Assembly: GCA_944320195.1 (NCBI GenBank)
Contig: CALUGP010000003.1
Location: 1-64,000, forward strand
Direction: 5' to 3'
Length of the DNA stretch: 64,000 nt
DNA from: an uncultured Prevotella sp.
Lineage (GTDB): Bacteria; Bacteroidota; Bacteroidia; Bacteroidales; Bacteroidaceae
Shown here: positions 61,685 to 64,000 of the stretch, one piece after another
How the letters are laid out: the number at the start of each line of letters is the position of its first letter
Position numbering within the stretch: the stretch's first letter is position 1
The notes under the pieces: generated by a model
The model's database searches: none
What the model saw: the letters and a program-made list of their open reading frames with translations, nothing else
Told to the model about the DNA's origin: nothing
Program-made: the position numbers and the translations under genes

Positions 61685-63880
61685 TTAGTCTTCCGCCAGT
61701 GCGAAGTCAAGCTGCTTCTTCTCCAGGTTGGCCTTTGCCACCACGATGCGGACGGGGTCTCCCAGCTGATATTTGTGGTGGTGGCGGCGGCCTACGAGGC
61801 AGTAGTTGCGCTCGTCGAAGTCGTAGTAGTCGTCGTCAAGGTCGTGCATGGGCACCATTCCCTCGCAGTGGTTCTCGTCAATCTCGCAGTATATGCCGTA
61901 AGACGTTATGCCGCTGATGTGCGCGTCGTATGTGTTGCCTATCCGGTCGGCCATGAATTCCACCATTTTGTACTTTATCGAGTCGCGCTCGGCGTTCTGG
62001 GCTATCTGCTCCATGTCGCTCGCGTGTTCGCATAGTTCCTCGTAGTATTCCTTGTTCGCGCTGCGTCCGCCGTTCTGGTAGCGCGTCAGCAGGCGGTGCA
62101 CCATAGTGTCCGGGTAGCGGCGTATGGGGCTGGTGAAGTGGGTGTAATACTCGAACGCCAGTCCGTAGTGCCCTATGTTGTGTATGCTGTACTTGGCTTT
62201 CATCATGGCGCGCAGGGCCACCATCTCTATCAGGTTCTGCTCGCGGCGGCCATGGCAGTCGTCCATCAGCTTGTTGAGACTGCGCGTTATCTCGCCCTTC
62301 GTGCCCGCGGTCTTCAGCTTGTAGCCGAATTTCACGGCGAATTCGCGCAGCGTTTCCAGTTTCGTCGGGTCCGGTTGGTCGTGTATTCGGTAGGGCAGGG
62401 TCTTGGCCTTCTGCCCCTTCTTCACCTTGCCCACGCTCTCGGCTACATATCTGTTGGCCAGGAGCATGAACTCCTCGATCAGCTTGTTGGCGTCCTTCGA
62501 CTTCTTGAAGTAGCAGCGCACGGGCCTTCCCTTCTCGTCGACGTCGAAGTGCAGCTCCTCGCGGTCGAACTTTACGGAGCCGTGCTTGAACCTTGCGGCG
62601 CGCAGCTTCTTGGCCAGACGGTCCAGCGTGACCAGCTCGGTGGCGTATTCGCCGCGGTATCCGCCGGGGCCGGAAGCCGGAGCCGGCTCGCCCGTTCCGT
62701 CCTTCACGCCGTTGTCTTCGAGTATCTGCTGCACCTCTTCGTAGGCGAAGCGGCGGTTGCTCCGTATCACGGCGTGCACCAGCCGCCAGCTTTTCACCTC
62801 GCCGTCGGCGTCGATGTCGAACACGGCGCTGTACGTAAGCTTCTCTTCGTCGGGGCGCAGCGAGCAGATGAAGTTGCACAGGCGCTCGGGCAGCATGGGT
62901 ATGGTGCGGTCCACCAGGTAGACGCTCGTGGCGCGTTTTTGCGCCTCCTTGTCTATGATGGAACCTTCGGTGACGTAGTGTGACACGTCGGCGATGTGCA
63001 CGCCCACCTCCCAGAGATTGTCGCCGAGCTGTTTTATTGACAGCGCGTCGTCAAAGTCCTTGGCGTCCTTGGGGTCTATGGTGAACGTGGTAACATCGCG
63101 GAAGTCCTCGCGCTCGGCGTAGTCCTGGGCGGTTATTTCGCCCGTTATCTTGTCGGCAGCTTCCTCGACGCGCTTTGGATACTTGTATGGCAGTCCGTAT
63201 TGGGCCAGGATTGAATTCATCTCCACGTCGTTGTCGCCCTGCTCTCCTAAAACGTCAACCACCTCGCCAATGATGTTCTTGTTGTCGTCGTCGGGCCATT
63301 TTGTCACTTTCACCACGGCCTTCTCGCCGGTCTTGCCGCCCTTCAGGCGGTTTTTGGGTATGATGATGTTGTTGGCGAAGACGTTGCCGTCGGGCACGAG
63401 GAAGGCGAAGTCGCGCTCGAGGCGCAGCCGGCCTACGAACTGGTCGCGTGCGCGTTCCAGTATGTCTGTGACCATTGCCTCCTTGATGTGCTTCTGGCGG
63501 CGCGCCATGAAGGTTACGCGCACTCGGTCGCCGGTGAGCGCCGACTTCGAGTTGCGCTCCGCCACGAATACCGGTTTGCCGCCGTCGTCGGGCACAAAGC
63601 TGTTCTTTCCGTTGGGCTTGCGTATGAACTTGCCTTCCTGCACCTGCCCCTTGAGGTTCAGCTTGTAAGAGTTTTCGCTCGTCTTGCTCAGGAAGTCGTC
63701 CCACGCCATGTCCTCCATCACGTCCACGGCGAGCATCTTTGCCGGGTGGGTGGTCAGCCGCAGCTCCTTGAATATCTGCTTGAAGCTTAGCTGCTTGTCG
63801 GGATTCCGCATGAACAGGTCCTGCAACATCTCGGCCAGCTTGTTCTTGGTCAGCCTCTTGTTGTTCTTTTTTTCTTTCAT
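61685..63880 (-). CDS. rnr: Ribonuclease R
   Basis: This 731-residue 3'-5' exoribonuclease degrades structured RNA in the cytosol. An N-terminal helix-turn-helix-like region (about 10-75) and cold-shock RNA-binding domains (about 80-240) precede the RNB catalytic domain. The latter is marked by IDPKDAKDFDDALSIKQL, with its cluster of metal-binding Asp residues, and by VGVHIADVSHYV. A C-terminal S1 domain (about 640-725) ends ANLEKKQLDFALAED. The length is typical for Bacteroidetes. The gene stands alone, convergent with fructokinase; a TAACTTCG sequence 77-84 bp upstream may be a weak -7 box. Confidence 0.97.
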   Translation of the reverse strand: MKEKKNNKRLTKNKLAEMLQDLFMRNPDKQLSFKQIFKELRLTTHPAKMLAVDVMEDMAWDDFLSKTSENSYKLNLKGQVQEGKFIRKPNGKNSFVPDDGGKPVFVAERNSKSALTGDRVRVTFMARRQKHIKEAMVTDILERARDQFVGRLRLERDFAFLVPDGNVFANNIIIPKNRLKGGKTGEKAVVKVTKWPDDDNKNIIGEVVDVLGEQGDNDVEMNSILAQYGLPYKYPKRVEEAADKITGEITAQDYAEREDFRDVTTFTIDPKDAKDFDDALSIKQLGDNLWEVGVHIADVSHYVTEGSIIDKEAQKRATSVYLVDRTIPMLPERLCNFICSLRPDEEKLTYSAVFDIDADGEVKSWRLVHAVIRSNRRFAYEEVQQILEDNGVKDGTGEPAPASGPGGYRGEYATELVTLDRLAKKLRAARFKHGSVKFDREELHFDVDEKGRPVRCYFKKSKDANKLIEEFMLLANRYVAESVGKVKKGQKAKTLPYRIHDQPDPTKLETLREFAVKFGYKLKTAGTKGEITRSLNKLMDDCHGRREQNLIEMVALRAMMKAKYSIHNIGHYGLAFEYYTHFTSPIRRYPDTMVHRLLTRYQNGGRSANKEYYEELCEHASDMEQIAQNAERDSIKYKMVEFMADRIGNTYDAHISGITSYGIYCEIDENHCEGMVPMHDLDDDYYDFDERNYCLVGRRHHHKYQLGDPVRIVVAKANLEKKQLDFALAED

Positions 63881-64000
63881 AAGTTATGGTTGTTTCTCGT
63901 TGTTTCAGACGGTTTACAAGGGAGACAAAGGCCTCCGCATTTTCTGCGAAGTTACGAAATTTATGGCACATACTGGCGGTTTGTTATGATTATTTTGCAA
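63881..64000. other. Upstream region of rnr, window edge
   Basis: This is AT-rich leader of rnr without a gene. On the minus strand TAACTTCG (plus 63957-63964) is the only promoter-like word, one base off the TAnnTTTG consensus. Confidence 0.35.

Noticed and set aside
1..64000. Transfer or ribosomal RNA genes and complete insertion sequences
   Set aside because: No tRNA cloverleaf with acceptor ending, no rRNA-like stretch and no transposase frame was recognised on reading either strand; a covariance-model search would be needed to exclude small RNAs.

Overview
The window looks like chromosome from a Bacteroidales bacterium, most likely a Prevotellaceae member with fairly GC-rich genes. Evidence for this is three SusC/SusD pairs, a hybrid two-component regulator, C-terminal type IX-like sorting tails, a GLPGLI protein, promoters of the form TTTG-N19-TAnnTTTG, no Shine-Dalgarno sites, and Bacteroidetes-style MraY and FtsI. 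The genus cannot be fixed from the sequence alone. I found no rRNA, tRNA, CRISPR array or complete insertion sequence.

Layout. 1-5 kb: housekeeping genes (phosphoglycerate mutase gpmI, an AraC-type regulator, a DUF3109 protein, uracil-DNA glycosylase ung). 6-24 kb: two mirror-image SusC-SusD-lipoprotein operons, each followed after a terminator by a secreted protease (C10 cysteine protease on the left, M6 metalloprotease on the right). They diverge from a 1.4 kb spacer bounded by a 138-bp inverted repeat that covers both susC 5' ends. A tyrosine recombinase closes the block. 25-35 kb: the dcw cell-wall and division cluster on the minus strand (mraZ-rsmH-ftsL-ftsI-murE-mraY-murD-ftsW), which stops at ftsW. 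36-38 kb: a probable glycine-lipid acyltransferase pair. 38-43 kb: a membrane-bound winged-helix regulator beside a GLPGLI protein and an outer-membrane barrel. 43-45 kb: cysS. 45-61 kb: a complete fructan utilisation locus (hybrid regulator with a periplasmic sugar-binding domain, SusC, SusD, DUF4960 surface lipoprotein, two GH32 enzymes, MFS permease, fructokinase). 61.7-64 kb: RNase R.

The fructan locus forms a full pathway. Surface proteins bind and cut fructan, SusC/D import the pieces, the periplasmic GH32 releases fructose, the permease brings fructose into the cytosol and the kinase phosphorylates it. The hybrid regulator probably senses periplasmic fructose. Two promoters in the locus share an upstream motif at exactly the same distance (61 bp) from the -7 box.

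The most unusual feature is the density and organisation of non-coding repeats. The main family is an array of 15-bp imperfect palindromes (RAAAGRCSGYCTTTY) at an exact 22-bp period, usually 3-5 units, often next to a conserved partner motif. It occurs at 12 intergenic loci. Other families are large palindromes of up to 322 bp, inverted arrays of 7-8-bp tandem words, and GGGAGG-type terminal-inverted-repeat elements. Two of the GGGAGG-type elements lie inside the fructan regulator gene: one supplies its start codon and part of its signal region, the other is a 138-bp in-frame insert between the kinase and receiver domains.
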